Assembly (NCBI GenBank): GCA_009741485.1
Contig: CM019216.1
Span: forward strand, 40,584,987 to 40,648,986
Direction: 5' to 3'
Length of the DNA: 64,000 bases
Source of the DNA: Malurus cyaneus samueli
Lineage: Eukaryota; Chordata; Aves; Passeriformes; Maluridae
How positions within the stretch are numbered: the first letter of the stretch is position 1; each line of letters starts with the position of its first letter. Position numbers and translations under genes: made by a program. The notes below the pieces were generated by a model, which ran no database searches, was not told the DNA's origin, and saw only the letters and a program-made list of their open reading frames with translations. This document shows, piece after piece, positions 36,701 to 50,640 of the stretch.

Positions 36701-39700
36701 GTTACCTGGGATGAAGGAAGGCTAAAATCAAGAGTAGTCAAAGAAGAATGCAAAAAATTCCTTCAATGTGGGTGAGAACAAGCTGCCTCCTTCCCTGGCA
36801 CCTGCTGGAGGCTGTGGTGTCTCAGTTTTGCCATTTCTTCGAGTGCTCTTTGATTTACTTTATCTTGTGATCCCCATGGCAGTGCCTTGGTAGGGGAGCT
36901 GTGACTGCTGCTTGGTCTATCCTTTGAGCAAGGGGATCAGCAAAATCTTTCCCTTTTCTGGCTCCTTCCGGGGGTAAGGGGTGCCTGCTGCTCTGAGCAT
37001 CCCAAACATGGGCCACCTCCCTATAACGCTGTGCTGTGAGGAGAGGTCACTGCCAAGGGACACAGTAGAAGGGGAGGCAGGAAGGGTGATGTCATGAAGT
37101 TGACTGAGCTTTCCACAGGGGGGAAAAGTGTAAGGGAAAAATAATGATCACTCCCAAAGTTTTCACAAGATACTGAGTGCATTTGGAGAAGGAAAGGGGA
37201 TGTAAATCCTACAACCCACAGATGAGTGTCTCTACATAATGTTAAGTTCAGTGATTTCTAAATTATAATGTTTGGAGTTGTACCAGAAGTTATCAGAAAC
37301 TTGTGGAAGTGAAGGAGGACTGGGCTGGAAGAACTGTTTCTGGTGAGGCAAAGTGTCTTAAAAGAGAAGCAGCATTTCCTATGCTGGCTGCCTTGTGAAA
37401 TCAGCCTGTCACCTAAGCTGGCAAAGAAAGATCAGATTCAAACACTGAAGTGATTAATTAATTATTTTATAGAAAGGATTGAGTGATTTTCTGTGTTATG
37501 GTTTAGCATTGCTTTAGAATTAAAGTTCATAGGAGATTTTGTAAATACAAGAGGAGATGAGTAACTTGGTGCAACATATGGGAATAAGCAGAGTTCCTGC
37601 CCTACAAATGTTCTGGAACTGCCTGCTGTAACCTCTCTCAATATTTAAATTGCATTGGAGGAATATGAAAGCAGAAAAAAAAAAAAGATGTTTTAAATCG
37701 TGGTTAGTAGGCCAGTAAAAATGAATTCCAAGATTATCTGTCAAAATTCACCAAGAAACTGGATCTGTGATTATATTATCAAGAAATTTGATTCCAGGCA
37801 GAGCCCAGTGGCAGTTTTCCTTAATAAAGACCACACTATCAGATCTATATGGAGGAGACTTTAATTTTTCTGTGCTCTGGATTCCTCTTCAGTATTTCGC
37901 AAAAATTTTCTGGTTGCTGAACTGCAATTTCTCTAACTGTAGGTTTTGCCCTCTGATGAAGACCACTGCAACAAACCCTATAGTTGCTGCTCTTCAAATT
38001 ATTTCCTCTTGTTTTCAGTATGAAATATCATCAAATCTACACTGATCATAGGGTTATTATTGCCTGGGTTTTTAAATGCCAGTGGTTGCCAGGATGCCTG
38101 CCCCATCTAGCCTTTGCTCTCTGTGGAGGGCCAAGTGGCTCCTTTGTGCTAAAAAGAAAATCATAAAGTCCATGTACGCACCTTAATAGCATTTATTCAA
38201 AATACACAGGGAGTTCCCCCTCTATTAGCTGAGAGAGGTCTTTTATTTTTTTTTGTTTGCGTGTTTAAAACCTGCCTAAATGCCAGCTTTTGTGTTGTGC
38301 ATTCAGTTCCTGCTGAACTGTGCATAAGAATGTGCCTCAGTTCATACATTGAAAACGTAGGCAGGCTGTGGTTCCCCAAAATGCTTTTGAAAAGGAGCTG
38401 GGACATTTTGCTTTATTGGCAGAGTAGTGAACTTGAAGAGACTGATCCTTAAAAGGAAATGCGTTGTAGAGGCTCTGAGGTATTTCCATAGCGATGGCTG
38501 CAGCGTGCTTTCTATTGTCAGCCCTACATTTTAATCTTCCTCTGGTAATTACTTTTTGTAAGGTGCTTTTTGTGCCTTAGGTTTGTCACACATCCCATCT
38601 GTTTAAAGGATCAGCACTTTATGTGATAGCACAAGATGATCTGCAACAATGTCTCAGGAGTTTTGTTTCTTCACTTTTTTTAGTTGGAGATTAATTTGGT
38701 AAAGCATTTCAGCTGTAAGCAAATTGACAGTAATGGTGTTTCTGCCTTGTTTGGGATCAACAACCTCAGGAACTGCTTAGGGATGAAAAATCTGAATGCA
38801 TGTTACTTGGTTTTCTTCAATGGTGATTTGGGATTTCGGGAACAGCAAGCGGGTAACTCGGAATTATCCAATCCTGAAACCCTGGCAGGTCCCAATGGAA
38901 ACAGTGAGCCCTTTCTGTTATTGCTGCTGATGCCCAAGTCAACCTAAGATCTAAAGTCTTTAAAAAGGAAGTTTTGCAGCTTTTCATTAGAAAGTAATAG
39001 TGACAACTAAAACATTTAAAGATGCATACACCAGTGGACTGAGCATAGCTCCTAGCTCAAGGTAAAAGGGCTATTTTTGCTCCCTCCCAACCAAAAAATC
39101 CTGGGGTTCAAACTGCCTATATGAGGGGCTGGGATGCAACAAAGAAAAAGAAAAGAAAGTGGATGAAAGCAGTAGTGGGGAGACATGGCTTCTGATAGTG
39201 TGGAGGGAGGAAACTGATGCCAGAGATTAGTTGGTTGGTTGGGAGATGCTGAGGAGGTTTGGGATGGCAAAATATTTTCTGTATCAGATCACAGATACAA
39301 CCACAGTCAAGGCACAGATTTCGCAAAGGCTCACTCAGTTCAGGCTCCATACTTGAGATATCAATCCCAAACATTCCTTCCTTCTGGCCTTCCTTTTGCT
39401 CAACAGTATTGTGGTCGGTCACCTTCAGGAGAGATGTTATTTTCTTTCCAGAATAATTATCTCCTGCTGAATTTCTTGCAAGGAAATATGGAAAATAAGG
39501 TTTTGAAGTACCTGCCCTTGAATCATCTTAATATGCAAGATTAGAGCTGTAGCTACATTTGGTTTCACCCAGCTTTTTGAAACTGTAGTTAAAATTGAAA
39601 ATACGTCTCATATGGTTCAAAATAGTACTAGTAGAGTGTTCCAACCCAAAATTTAGTAAACTGATCCGGATTTAACTTCAGAATTGTAGGGATTTTAGGA

Positions 39701-41282
39701 ACATTGTACTAAACGGTGTAGGTCATGCTGGTTTGCTTAGGTAAAGAGGCAGGGCTGTACATGATGGATCTCCTCTGTTGTACTCATTGCCTTCCTTCAC
39801 TTCCCCCACCTCTTTAAATCATGGCTCCATATAAGATCGATTAGTGTAAACTGCTGCTCAGTGGGTTTAAGAGGAACAATTTTCTGCAGCTCCTTCACAC
39901 TGGCTTGAAAGGAAAAAAAAATACCAAACATTCTGCTTAATTAAGACCTAAAGAGGCGGTGCAAACTTTTGATGATTAATTGAAGCATGCTTTAGACTGA
40001 TGCATATTTAGTTATTATAATGTGATAATTTTATCTTGTTATACAAACTACTCCCTTTGGGAACATGATTTAACACTGCAAACACTCTGTGTTTATTGCA
40101 TTGTTCATTATGAAAAATACACAGGATAAAAACCACAAGGAGATGTAACTGAACAGTATCTGTGTGGTGGGTGCAGGGAGTACTTCTTCCACCTGTAATG
40201 ACACAACCCAGAGGCAGAAAAACACAATATTGTAACTCCCACAATATCTCTCCCTGTGAAGACTTGAGAACTCAGAAAAGTAGAGGCTGGAAAGTTAGAT
40301 CTTGTACAGTATGTGGAAAGAATTTGTCTTTCTCTTACCTGGTGTAATTACAGAGGACAGCAATATGTGGGTTCTGCTGCATCCCCTCCTGTTACTATTC
40401 CATAGTGTCAGTCCCATCTCCTCTTTGTCTCACCTGTAAGAGTGCCCATGCTACCTGTCACGCGTGTGACAGATCTGAGAACATGCTAACACTTCGCAAA
40501 GGCAGGTCATGAAGTTGCAGGCCCAGATGGAGGGGGAAAAAGTGCACTTATCGAAAAGTATTTTCCTTCATTTCAAAATGATCTGTGCCAGGTCTTGCAA
40601 ATGATATTTTTGGGCTTTACAAACGTGTGTCAGCATAGCTGCGTGAGTCCTAAAAGTGATGGTGAATGATCTTTATCAGAGGAGCTGCTCCAGTGAGAAC
40701 TCACATGATGGATGTAGCACGGTGTCAGGATGAGCTCATGTTACTTTAAGCAGATATGCTAAGCCAGACAACCAGCAAAAGTCAGACTATGAGCAAAGGA
40801 GAGCATGGCTCATGTAATGCGCTGCTACAATTACTGTGGAGATGCTTTCTTAGTGCACTTCTAATCAGGAAAAGATTAGAATAATGATTGAAGACAGATA
40901 ACCAGTCTTAGACTACTGGATTTGAGATTTCCCGCTTCCCTGTGATCTCTTTGTGGCAAGTTCTTATAGCTGAGTGCTCTAGGAACAGGGATTTGATGCT
41001 TTTTCCTGAAAGCAGGGCAGGAATCTGGTAAAGTGATTTTCGGGGAATTTGGCCTTGAAAAGCAAAAGTTTGTGAAAAAATGAGAGGAATTTTATCTAGA
41101 ATGGAATGCTAGATCCAAATTTCTGGTTTCAGATTATTTGTGTTTAGCAGATGACAGCACTTAATCCCCAAAACTCTGTCTTTTCTTTTTTCACCAGTCT
41201 TAATGTTTTGAGGCTACATTGTGGCTTCTCAATTGCTGGTAGAAATACATGAAGTACTGTATTGTGTTAGTGTTGCAGTCCG

Positions 41283-41283
<1 letters not shown>

Positions 41284-41318
<35 letters not shown>
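41284..41318. repeat. Poly-T tract, 35 bases
   Basis: Uninterrupted run of 35 T in SOBP intron 3, with no recognisable SINE or LINE body beside it. Confidence 0.9.
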
Positions 41319-41319
<1 letters not shown>

Positions 41320-44284
41320 TCACTAAGCCTTATACACTGTAACAAAACATTCCTATTAGTTATTTTCACAAGGTCTGCTCTGATCTCTGATGCAAGTGGT
41401 ATGAAGAAGGAAAGCACACAGCCAGGTTTGGACCTTTATCGTTGTCCCTAGCTGTCATCCACACCCACAGGCCATAGGACACAGTTCTCTTTACTCTCCC
41501 AAGTACCAAGCATGGGTTCCTTTCTTGGCTGTTCTTAGCTGCACTTGCAGTTGAAACAAAGGATTTGATTTTAGACAAATTTTTTCCTCCTGCTGGGCTG
41601 GACAGGGTTCCTGTTGATGGTTCATAGCCATGTGATATTGGATGTTTTCTATTTCACTTGATGAACTGCATTGCAAAAAGTTAGAGTTGCATCCAGAATT
41701 GACTTGGGCAAATTGCAAACCTGAGAGAGCAAAGATGGCTTAAAAAGTGATGTATTCTTTTACTGTCCCAGGAAGTGTGTACTCTGAACCCCCTTTTGAA
41801 GCTCTGCTCTTTCCTGTCTGCTTTACCTGGCCATATTCATTTATTCCTTTCGTAGCAGTGTTCCTCAGTCTATCAAATTGAAGAGGCATCTAGTTCTATT
41901 ACTCCCTCTCCCTCTCCTCACCAGGATGTATCTTAGATGAAGTCCTTGGAAGAAGGAGGTGGACAGAACCTGACTGTCCAGCATAATCACCTGCAGAAAA
42001 GTGCAGAAAAAAATTAATAATGTGGCTTTTCCATGTAAACAGCTGATGCTGGGAGCCTGTGTAATTAAAAATGAGCAATTGTGTGGGTCTTTCTCATCAT
42101 CCATGGGAGAAAGTTCGTGTGGATCAGTGAACAGGAACTGAATGACAGCTGAGCTGTTCCCCCTATCAAATAACTCATGAAAGCCCCTGAGAATCCCAGT
42201 GGCAGATCTCTGTGTTTCCCCTTAAAAACTGTGCCCCAGACAAGCCAACCTGCTTCAAAAAGAGTTACTTCAGCGCCTACTTTGCCAGTGAACTCTCTTT
42301 CAGCTCTGTAATATTCTTTTTTCATTTATGAGAGTTCCTCTCGCCAGAAATGAAGGCTATTAGAAAGGTATCACTGGTAGATCTTCCCTTTTCCAGAGAT
42401 AAAATGCTTCTTATCAGTAGGAGAATATATGTTACTGTTATCTGAAACAAGAGTCTGCTGTCTGGTTCCTTTGATTCAGAGGATCGTCTGTTGTCCTGGT
42501 ACATTCAAAGGGGCAGGTTCAGTCTGTCAGGAATTGGTTTATTATGGTGCAGAAGTAGCTGAATCAGGGTGCCTTTGTAAAAGCTCAGTACTTCAAATGG
42601 CTCAGGATAAAAATGGGGGGAAGAGCTCTCGGTGTGCCCTGGAGCAGTTGGCATCCTGGACAACACCAGTCTGCAGAGGAAGCTGCCCTGACCCCATGCA
42701 AAACCTCCATGGCAGCACCCTGCGTGGCTGTGTGATGTTACAGCCAGCTCAGGGAAAGCTTTTTGACCCTATAGATAGCTAGTGATAACTTTGGCCAAAT
42801 TGTTTTGCTTTCCCTTGGTGTTCAGTATATGAAGACACCTCTAATATGGGCAGATCCCACTCTAAAGGGTAAGTGATACAATACATTAAACACAAATCAG
42901 TGCTATAACTTAGACTTAAATGCAGGTTTAAAGGCAGACAGTCTGATTAAAACTAAAAGGTCATTATTTTACATTGTAGGGTTTTATTTGGGGCTGTAAA
43001 TCATAACACAATTTGTGGAAGGAAAAAAGTTATTAAACTGGCAATATTTATTCCAATAAGGTGAGTAAAATGCAGCACGTAGTTCTGAGTTATGATAGTC
43101 AGGGAAAGGAGCCAAATCACTCTGCTAAAAATTAGTTTGCCAATAATTTTACAGAATGATGACAGCGTTGCTTCAAAAACAAATCCTTTATAGGGAAATA
43201 GGATGGCTGCATGACAGAATCTCTAAGCTATGAATTCTCCACAGCTCATGGACCACGAACTGCTTCAACAATTAGTCTCCAGGGATATTTTTTCCCAGAA
43301 GTTAGACAATGGCTGCTGTCTGTAACTGAAAGGTCATTCAGTATCATAAACTGGACATAAGAACTGAAGGATTCTGAGTTTTCAGTCAGAATGATTCCTG
43401 CTACCTTATTGCCTTGATCCATTTAGTAGGCTTAACTATTTACTGCCATTGTCTGTGGAGCTGAGGTGGGGGTGATGAAAACACAAAGATATTGTTACAT
43501 GTTGGTGAGTAAGCTGCCAAAAAGGCTAAAGGGTCTTTTTACATGGTGGAAGGCACATATGTCACATTCGTAACACACATTAGAGAAGAGCTCAAAAGAG
43601 GATTGGGAACTCTGAATTAAAATTTGACCAATGAACATAGTGGCTGAAAAGTAACCTGGCAGATTTTTGCCACAGCACTGCATCTTCTGCCTTGCTCAAG
43701 TCTCTTTTCTGTGACTGCTGAATTCTCACAAAAGCTCCCTGTTTTGTACGCTAGTCATTATTTCAAAATAATGCAGAAAAGGGGTGTTTCATGCTCCTTC
43801 TTAGAAGAGGGTCCGGTTAGAGACCTGCCTTGGTGCAGTACCTTCTGGCTGTGTTTTATCTCCAGCTTGCTGAGCAGAGCATCTCAGGGACTCCCAGCCG
43901 GCTGTAAGTAATGAGAACAAAGCAGCAATACCCACTAAACCTTCAGTCTCTGTTATGCATTTAATTAAAAATTTGCGTGCTCTTAAATGCTCTAAAAAGT
44001 TTTTTGAGATTTCCAGGGATTTTCAGCAGTGCACCATTTTTGAATGGTGCTAATCATCTTTTCCAGCCATTTTAGAAGCTTTGCCAGTCTGGCTGGCACA
44101 GGTCACTGGCTGCCTGTGGATGGACGGAGCTGATGATCACAGGCAGGCACAGTTCTGCTCTCTGACAGTGAGTGAGTTAGAAATAAGATGAGCTGGTGCT
44201 GTTTGTATCTAAGAGTAAGCGTGCAGATGTCTGAGGAAGGTGTTTGCATCTCATGTAAACATTGTTCTTATATTTTTGTTGTAG

Positions 44285-44436
44285 AAGATGATGTGTCAAA
44301 TGTACAAATAATGTGTGCCTGGTGCCAGAAAGTTGGAATCAAGCGCTATTCCCTGAGTATGGGAAGTGAAGTGAAATGCTTCTGCAGCGAGAAGTGCTTT
44401 GCCGCTTGCCGAAGAGCATATTTCAAGAGAAACAAG
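44285..44436 (+). CDS. SOBP: SOBP exon 4, first FCS-type zinc finger
   Basis: Completes Glu140 and encodes residues 141-190. It holds the first of the two FCS/MYM-type zinc fingers of SOBP: Cys150-x2-Cys153 in [13 protein letters not shown], then Cys171, the Phe172-Cys173-Ser174 signature, Cys177 and Cys181 in [19 protein letters not shown]. All the zinc-binding cysteines are present and the exon matches mammalian SOBP residue for residue as far as I recall. Acceptor is ttgttgtag|AA, donor AACAAG|GTAAGA, phase 0 at the end. The frame remains open both upstream and downstream, but those extensions are intron. Confidence 0.97.
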
Positions 44437-45778
44437 GTAAGAGAAATAAGGAAAGCTGTAACCTACATAGACATGGCTTTAATCAGGCCCAGCCTGAATC
44501 TCATTTAGCATCTAATAGAAACTCTTTTCTTTTGTTTTCTCTGTTCACCTAGTCCCTCCACTTTCCATCTGTATTGTCTGTTCGACTGTCAGACCTTTAC
44601 TAACCTTCTTTCTTTCAGTTTCTCTCAGCTTGATACTTGGGTTTTGTGAGAGTCAGGGAATTTAAATACTAATAAACATTAACATAAGACTCCAAATTTG
44701 GCCCTAAAGCCTCAGAATACTTCCTACATGTACACAACGAAGAGGAGGTATCATAGAAATAGAGTTGGATTGTGTGTGACAGTGCCACCAAGTCCCGCGG
44801 CATTGGCATCATGGCCAGTGGGTAAATAAATGCTTTTAGGCCCAATGTCTCAGTCCCATCACAAGTAATGGACATCTTTTCACTGCTGCCAGTGAGCTCT
44901 AGTTTCATTCTTTAAAAGTGTATCATTTTTAACAAGTTATCATTGCTACAAAATTCAGACACTATACAATTTTTGGGTTTGTTTTTATGCTAACATTCTA
45001 AGCAATGTTAGAACATCTAGAGTAACGTGAAAGCTCCTCCTACTCAATTTAAATTTAACTCTGTCTAAAATTAGAAAGCAATCCTAATATTGAATGTCTA
45101 CAAAAATTGCTGTAATCACTGAAGCACAGTGCCTGAAAATGCCCTCTAGGTTACTTCAGCAGCTGTTTTTCTGCAGCAAAATTTGTAACATGTCATTTAA
45201 AGAAAAATAGAGATGAAACACTTCAAATTTTTAGTTGTTAAAAAAGTAGCTGAGTCCTTTTGGTGTTCAATAATGTGAGCCTTTCGGTAGCTTTATTATC
45301 TTAGAAATATTTATCATTCATAAAACCCTTTACATTTTGGTTTCCTAAATGATGACATTTACCCTCACAATTCACAACATTCCAAGCCTGTCAAGTTAAA
45401 ACTGACTTCAGGTCTTTAAATCTGGGAATCTGGTCTTTTACATCTGTCATAATAACAAATGAGTACATATGGATTCTAGACTCAAGATGCAATGTTGTAG
45501 CAAATTAACCTCCTTTATAAATTTGGGTCACATCATCCTGCCCCCCCTCCCAAAAAAAAAAAAAGCCTGAAGAATTAGGTTGCAAAAATCAGTAGAGTGG
45601 AATTTTAGTGGCAGTCTTGGAGAATTAAGCTCATAGTGTCTACTGGAGCAGACATGCAAGCAAAAGTCACATGAGTCTTCTATGAAGAGTGTTGTTTGCA
45701 TTCTTTTTATCCAGAAAAATTGTAGAGGAGGGAAATACGTGCTCCTTAGATGCTCCTCATTTGAAAATAAATTCTCAT

Positions 45779-45810
45779 GGGTGTGTGTGCGTGTGCACAC
45801 ACACACACAT
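45779..45810. repeat. (GT)n/(CA)n alternating tract
   Basis: A GT run turns into a CA run through a GTGCAC centre, giving about 32 bases of alternating purine and pyrimidine. It is an imperfect inverted repeat and a Z-DNA candidate. Confidence 0.85.
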
Positions 45811-46422
45811 TTATGCACATGCAGTTCAGTGTGTAAGGCACAGTCCAAACACTCTGGGCTGACAGAATACAAATCTTTGTCAGCTGATGCCCCTGTGACT
45901 TCCTGTAACAAATTTACATAGATAAGATAATTCATAGCAATGGAGGCATTGTCAGTGATCCTGGTTAGGTGGTCCTGTGTGTCCAGAACTGATGAGTACC
46001 AGATGATTTGGGAAATCTTGGAGAGGCAGATGAAAGAACTTGGTGTATTCTTTTTCACCTATAGCTTAGATCCTGAAATAGGAGGTTTAGATCCCCACTA
46101 AATGAAAATAAATGCATGTTAACATAATGCATACATGTACTTCAACCTTCTAGTAACCCATTAATAGCAGGATTTAGTAACAGTTTATGAGCATGAATTT
46201 AATCAGTGAGGCAGTATATGAAAAAGTTCCCTTTTACCTGACTTACTATTTATTACCCTTGTGCTTTATTGGAGGCCTCCTTGTCCTTGTGTTATGAGAA
46301 AGGATGAACTGGAGCTTCACATTCTCCTTGGTTCCCTTTCCCACACCTCTGTTAACTTCTTCTGGAAGATGCTGAATAGTTCCTCCAGAAAGTTCTCTGT
46401 ATTCATTATTTTGTATGTGTAT

Positions 46423-46444
46423 ACACACACACACACACACACAC
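46423..46444. repeat. (AC)11 microsatellite
   Basis: Eleven AC units, flanked by GTATGTGTAT and GTACATATG so the alternating pattern extends from about 46414 to 46452. Confidence 0.9.
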
Positions 46445-49199
46445 GTACATATGTAAACAAAATAGATATTTCTATTTTTTTTTTTATACCATCATATCCC
46501 TGTGAAATGTTCTATTATTCACTAAAGAGCTTTCAAACTAACAAAATGTCATATGGGAGCACTTGGCAAAACATGGTGAGGAAACATTATTGATAACACA
46601 TTGATTGGCTCTGCTTCAAAGCTAAACCAGTGAGTTAAATTTCCTTTCTCTTTGGACCTGTGAAACCTGGAATTTCACAGGATTGACTGAGCAGGGAAAA
46701 TCAGTAGCCAGCCCTTGCATGTGTGTTCATGGCATTAAATGATCAGGGGAGAGAATATTGAGGAAGTGTTGCTATTAAATTAAGACAAGCACAGTAGAAC
46801 TCAGCAGACCATCATGCTTCTTGTTTTGCACTTTGCCTGTTGGTAACGGAGCAGAGTCTTGAGGAATAAGATCAAAAGAAACCAGGCTACAATAGTTTCA
46901 GATTTAACTGCTGACCTTTGTTCTGTTACTGCTGTTCCAACAGCATACCTGTCTTCTCCATGAGTCTAATGCTTATTTATGTATTTTAAGGAGTTATGCC
47001 ACTCTACACTTTCTCATTTTTCAAACAGAGGAGCAAAACAGTCACATTTCACCTGCCTTATGCATGTTTTAAACAGTGGATCTCTGCCACAATATAGTGT
47101 TGTATTACATTAAATATGTACAGCTGCTGAGTTTCTGGGAGCTGATATGACTTTGTGGTCACTTTATTTAAAGCTTGAATTTCCTAATGGATCACGTTAA
47201 GCAGTCTTCCCTGCCTCCCCTAGATAAGAAGTGCTGCTAAAAGTGCTTGCCTCAAATGATAGGAGTGTTTGAGCAATAAAGAATAAGTCATCACTAATGC
47301 CTCAAAAGAGCACTAAGTAATGCTGTGAATTATCCATCCCTGAATGACAATTGCTGTGTTCATAATGAGCACTTTTGTAATCATCAGAATAAAAAAAAAT
47401 CCTTCTCCCATACACAGGGCAAATACACACTGTGGTGCTGCATGCCACAGATTCCCAAATGGGAGAAGGCTTGACACGAGACCACATTGAAGTGCCCTGA
47501 AAATGGTTCAGAAAGCCCCAGGTCAGCGGGGCACTGGCTGCTCCCAATTTCTAATGCCTTGCCAGCCCTCTCCTGCACTAGGTTTAGTGAGAGTAGCAAC
47601 ACGCTGGAATCAGCTGGTACCTCCCTGGCCAGCTCACGGGAGGTGCTGAACCCAAGCAGAGGTGCCCATCAGGCTTTCCTGCCTTTTGTCCTGCTGGAAT
47701 TGTGTCTATTTGTGCTCCAGAAGTATCTTCTGCATCCATTCATAGCCAAGGTTGTCAGGAAGTTTTGTGCCTGGAATGGGAAGTTTGTGAGGAGAAAGAC
47801 TGAAGCAATTTTAAGTTGCTTTACTTGTAAGAAATGCAAATTTTGCTCCAGGTATTTTGAAGTCATGACCATTTAAAATTATATCAACCAGCAGCTGTGC
47901 CTTGCAAGAATAGAAATATATATATTTTGAAATTATAATGGCTCTTCCAACAGAGTAAGTTTATCTAAATTATCAGAGATAAATGAACAAAAAATTGAGG
48001 CTTTTATCCCATTTAGCAAAATCCAAAGTATTTAGATAAGATTCAATTTAGAAAGAAACCTAAAAATACCACCACTGCCACCCTGAAAAAACAGCAACCC
48101 AAATCTACATTCCTGCTCCCATTTTGTCCAGCTTACCTTGTCAAATTCACATAATAAATACTGTGTAATTATAACCTGCTGTATATAATAATACTAACAA
48201 AAAAGAATCATTGCAGGAAAAGCAAGCATTTGGTACTCATGTTTGTAACTGAAGATTTAGGATTTGGATGCTTCCTTCTTAGATTAAGTTTTATATGCCA
48301 ACTAATACAGAGTTAGGTACCAAAAAGGCATTTAAGGGCAAAAAGCACTAGACCACCAAGTTTCAGAATATGACATTTAAAGGAAACGATTGAACTCATA
48401 ATTGGATCCAGTGAGTCTGAAGCCAGAAAAGATTAATTTTGAAATTAAGTTTATTGACCCAGTGGGTCAGAAAACAAATTTATTAAGACCAAATAGCCAA
48501 ACACAGAATTAGGACTGATTTCATAGAGGTTATAAACTCTGTTCACAGATCTATTAAAGAATAATATACTTGATTTGACTAAGACTTTGCAGACATAGTG
48601 ACTGACTGCAAGGTTCTCAGGCAGTATTTTACACTTGATCTTGTTCCTGTTTCTCACTGCCTCCCAATTAGGAAGAAAGATAGATGTTTTTGTTTACAGT
48701 GCAGTCCAATTTCATTCATACTAATAAATAAAAAGGCATAAATCAAAAAAGTAAAAGTAAACTACTCTTTAGCTCCATGAAGATGTAAACAAGGATGACT
48801 CTTCTCCCTGTAAAGTGATGGGCAATGCTGTGTGTTGGCAGTAGAGACAGGGAGTGTAGTTTAATGTCTTTTATCTCATCTGTGTGGCAAAATAGAATGT
48901 GAAGTATCAAATGGGTCTGTAAGAAGTCATACACATTTATTTAGCCTCGAGTTCTGTTGCATTAGACAACTCCTCACATTTTCAAGCTGTATTTAAAGAT
49001 GATAAAGTGCATGCAATATCATAAAGCTCTAGCTCTCCTGCCTGCATAATTTTTTGGTTAATTAATGTCTATCACTAAGTGATAATATGGGCATTTATAT
49101 ACAAACATGTACTATAAACTGTGAGTAAACAGCAGCTATCATTCCCCAAAATTATTACTGAGGATTGTCAGAGAAAGTTCTCTTGATTTCAAGCTTAAT

Positions 49200-49395
49200 T
49201 GTGCGGCCTAACAGTGCATGCGAGATATTTAACAATCTCACTGTTAAGTCAATGAGTAATGGCAAAAAAAAAAGCTACTTTAATCTCTTTCTTATGCGTC
49301 TATAAAATGTAATTTGTAAAACGATCATTATTCACTGAAATTCGGAAAATTGCTTAAAGCAACTTGATGCAAATAATCGCTGCCAAAAAAAAAAA
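49200..49395. promoter_or_regulatory. Candidate conserved noncoding element in SOBP intron 4
   Basis: Single CpGs survive in 'gtgcggcctaacag', 'tgcatgcgagat', 'tatgcgtctat', 'aaacgatcatta' and 'attcggaaaat', in AT-rich DNA with no repeat signature. CpG retention outside islands in a bird intron suggests selection or low methylation. Inference only. Confidence 0.4.
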
Positions 49396-49654
49396 AAAAA
49401 GCAAAAAAAAAAAAAGCTTAGCTATTCCTTTAGACTCCCTTTCCATAATACATTTTGAAACACATGGAGCTTTGAATAGGAAACCTATTTCTCTTGGAGA
49501 CTTAACTTGCGTTAAGCAGGTGCTCAGAAAGGTCAGTACAGAGCAGGTGTCCCAGCTTCCCTGTTGTCCATATTTGGTTCTGTGGAGCTGTGGAGAAAAG
49601 CAGGATTTAATAAATGGCTCACAAAGTTGCTTCTGCTGCTTGGGTTTGCGTAGA

Positions 49655-49706
49655 ACGTGCGTGTGTGCGTTCGTGTGTGCACATCTGCGTGTGTGCCTGC
49701 GTGTAT
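49655..49706. repeat. Imperfect GT/GC-rich tract
   Basis: A run of GCGTGTGTGCG-type units with interruptions (acgtgcgtgtgtgcgttcgtgtgtgc and onward). A mutated (GT)n tract with many CpGs. No other function seen. Confidence 0.7.
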
Positions 49707-50214
49707 TTGCCACGGCAGCCAATTAAAAAGGTTTCTTACAAATGCTCAAAGGTAGAGGGGAAAAGGACAACAAACATCTCCATAGCTGTGATTGCTTTGT
49801 TGAGATATAAATGAGCGCTGATGAGGGAATGCAGATGAGATGATGAGTGAATGCAGAGGAAACAGCTCAAGAGTGGGGCACAATTGCAAACTTCTTTGAG
49901 AAGCTGTTTGGAGAAGGAGGGGTAAGGAAAACAACCTCATTCAGAAGATGTTTTTGAAGTTTGTGGAGGGTTGAAGGCCACAGACTATGACCAAGAATCT
50001 GGAACAGAGATTGAAATGCTAAGAAAATCCTGAGCTGTGAAAGAAATGGGTGGCATTGGCTGAAAAGAAGATTGGCGTCATTGCTGTGCTGTCATCAGCT
50101 GACCTTGTAACTTACAGGATGCTAAACCCAGAGATCTCACAGAACTGCTTCCCTGAACCAGAGATAGGATTTTTCATGATTAGAAGAGGCAAATGAAATT
50201 CCAAATTACCCAAC

Positions 50215-50640
50215 TGATGCCATCGTTCGGAATATGTCGCTGCTCACCCGCAGCAAAGCAGAATGTATTGCCGTTGCTAACAATGAAATGGGCAGCAGCA
50301 CCTGACTGATGCCACCAGTGACTTAATGAAAGGATCTGGCAAGCCCAGCGTGCTTGTCAGTTTGCAAACTCAATGGACATTTTAATGTCCATCTGCTGCC
50401 ATTTAATACTATGAATTTGAATCAAATTCCCATTGTCTGAATTACTAGCAGGTATCCAATCCAATTAAAAGGCGTGTTCACTTTTAATTTTAACCACCGT
50501 GTCACATTACATCAGTCGTGTTGCATTCTGGCTGCTTTGGTTATATCAAGATGAATATGCTAATTACAGCCTCCTCTCGGGGAGCAGGCACTTTATTCAG
50601 ACAAAGCCACCAGCTTGTGCAAGATGTCCTCACATCAGTT
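50215..50640. promoter_or_regulatory. Candidate conserved noncoding element in SOBP intron 4
   Basis: The block retains CpGs (catcgttcggaatatgtcgctgctcacccg, gccgttgc, cagtcgtgttgc, ctctcgggga), has several homeodomain-type sites (AATTAAAAGG, TTTTAATTTTAACC, GCTAATTACAGC) and the inverted pair 'tggacattttaatgtcca'. No repeat family recognised. It is the strongest enhancer-like block in the window by appearance. No alignment could be made. Confidence 0.45.

Larger units (their letters stand above)
32672..44284 (+). other. SOBP: SOBP intron 3
   Basis: An 11.6-kb intron bounded by GTAAAT and tttttgttgtag. Contents seen: a 20-bp perfect palindrome (32794-32813), an old repeat-like 'gggctggatcctcagctg' block (about 33724), a purine-rich 0.8-kb stretch (34.77-35.58 kb), a small GGGGCACTTAA tandem (35984-36017) and a 35-base T run (41284-41318). 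No exon-like ORF with similarity to SOBP or another protein was found. Confidence 0.85.

Noticed and set aside
44188..44508. Frame extending SOBP exon 4 on both sides
   Set aside because: The extensions are beyond the acceptor (tag at 44284) and the donor (GTAAGA at 44437) and do not match SOBP.
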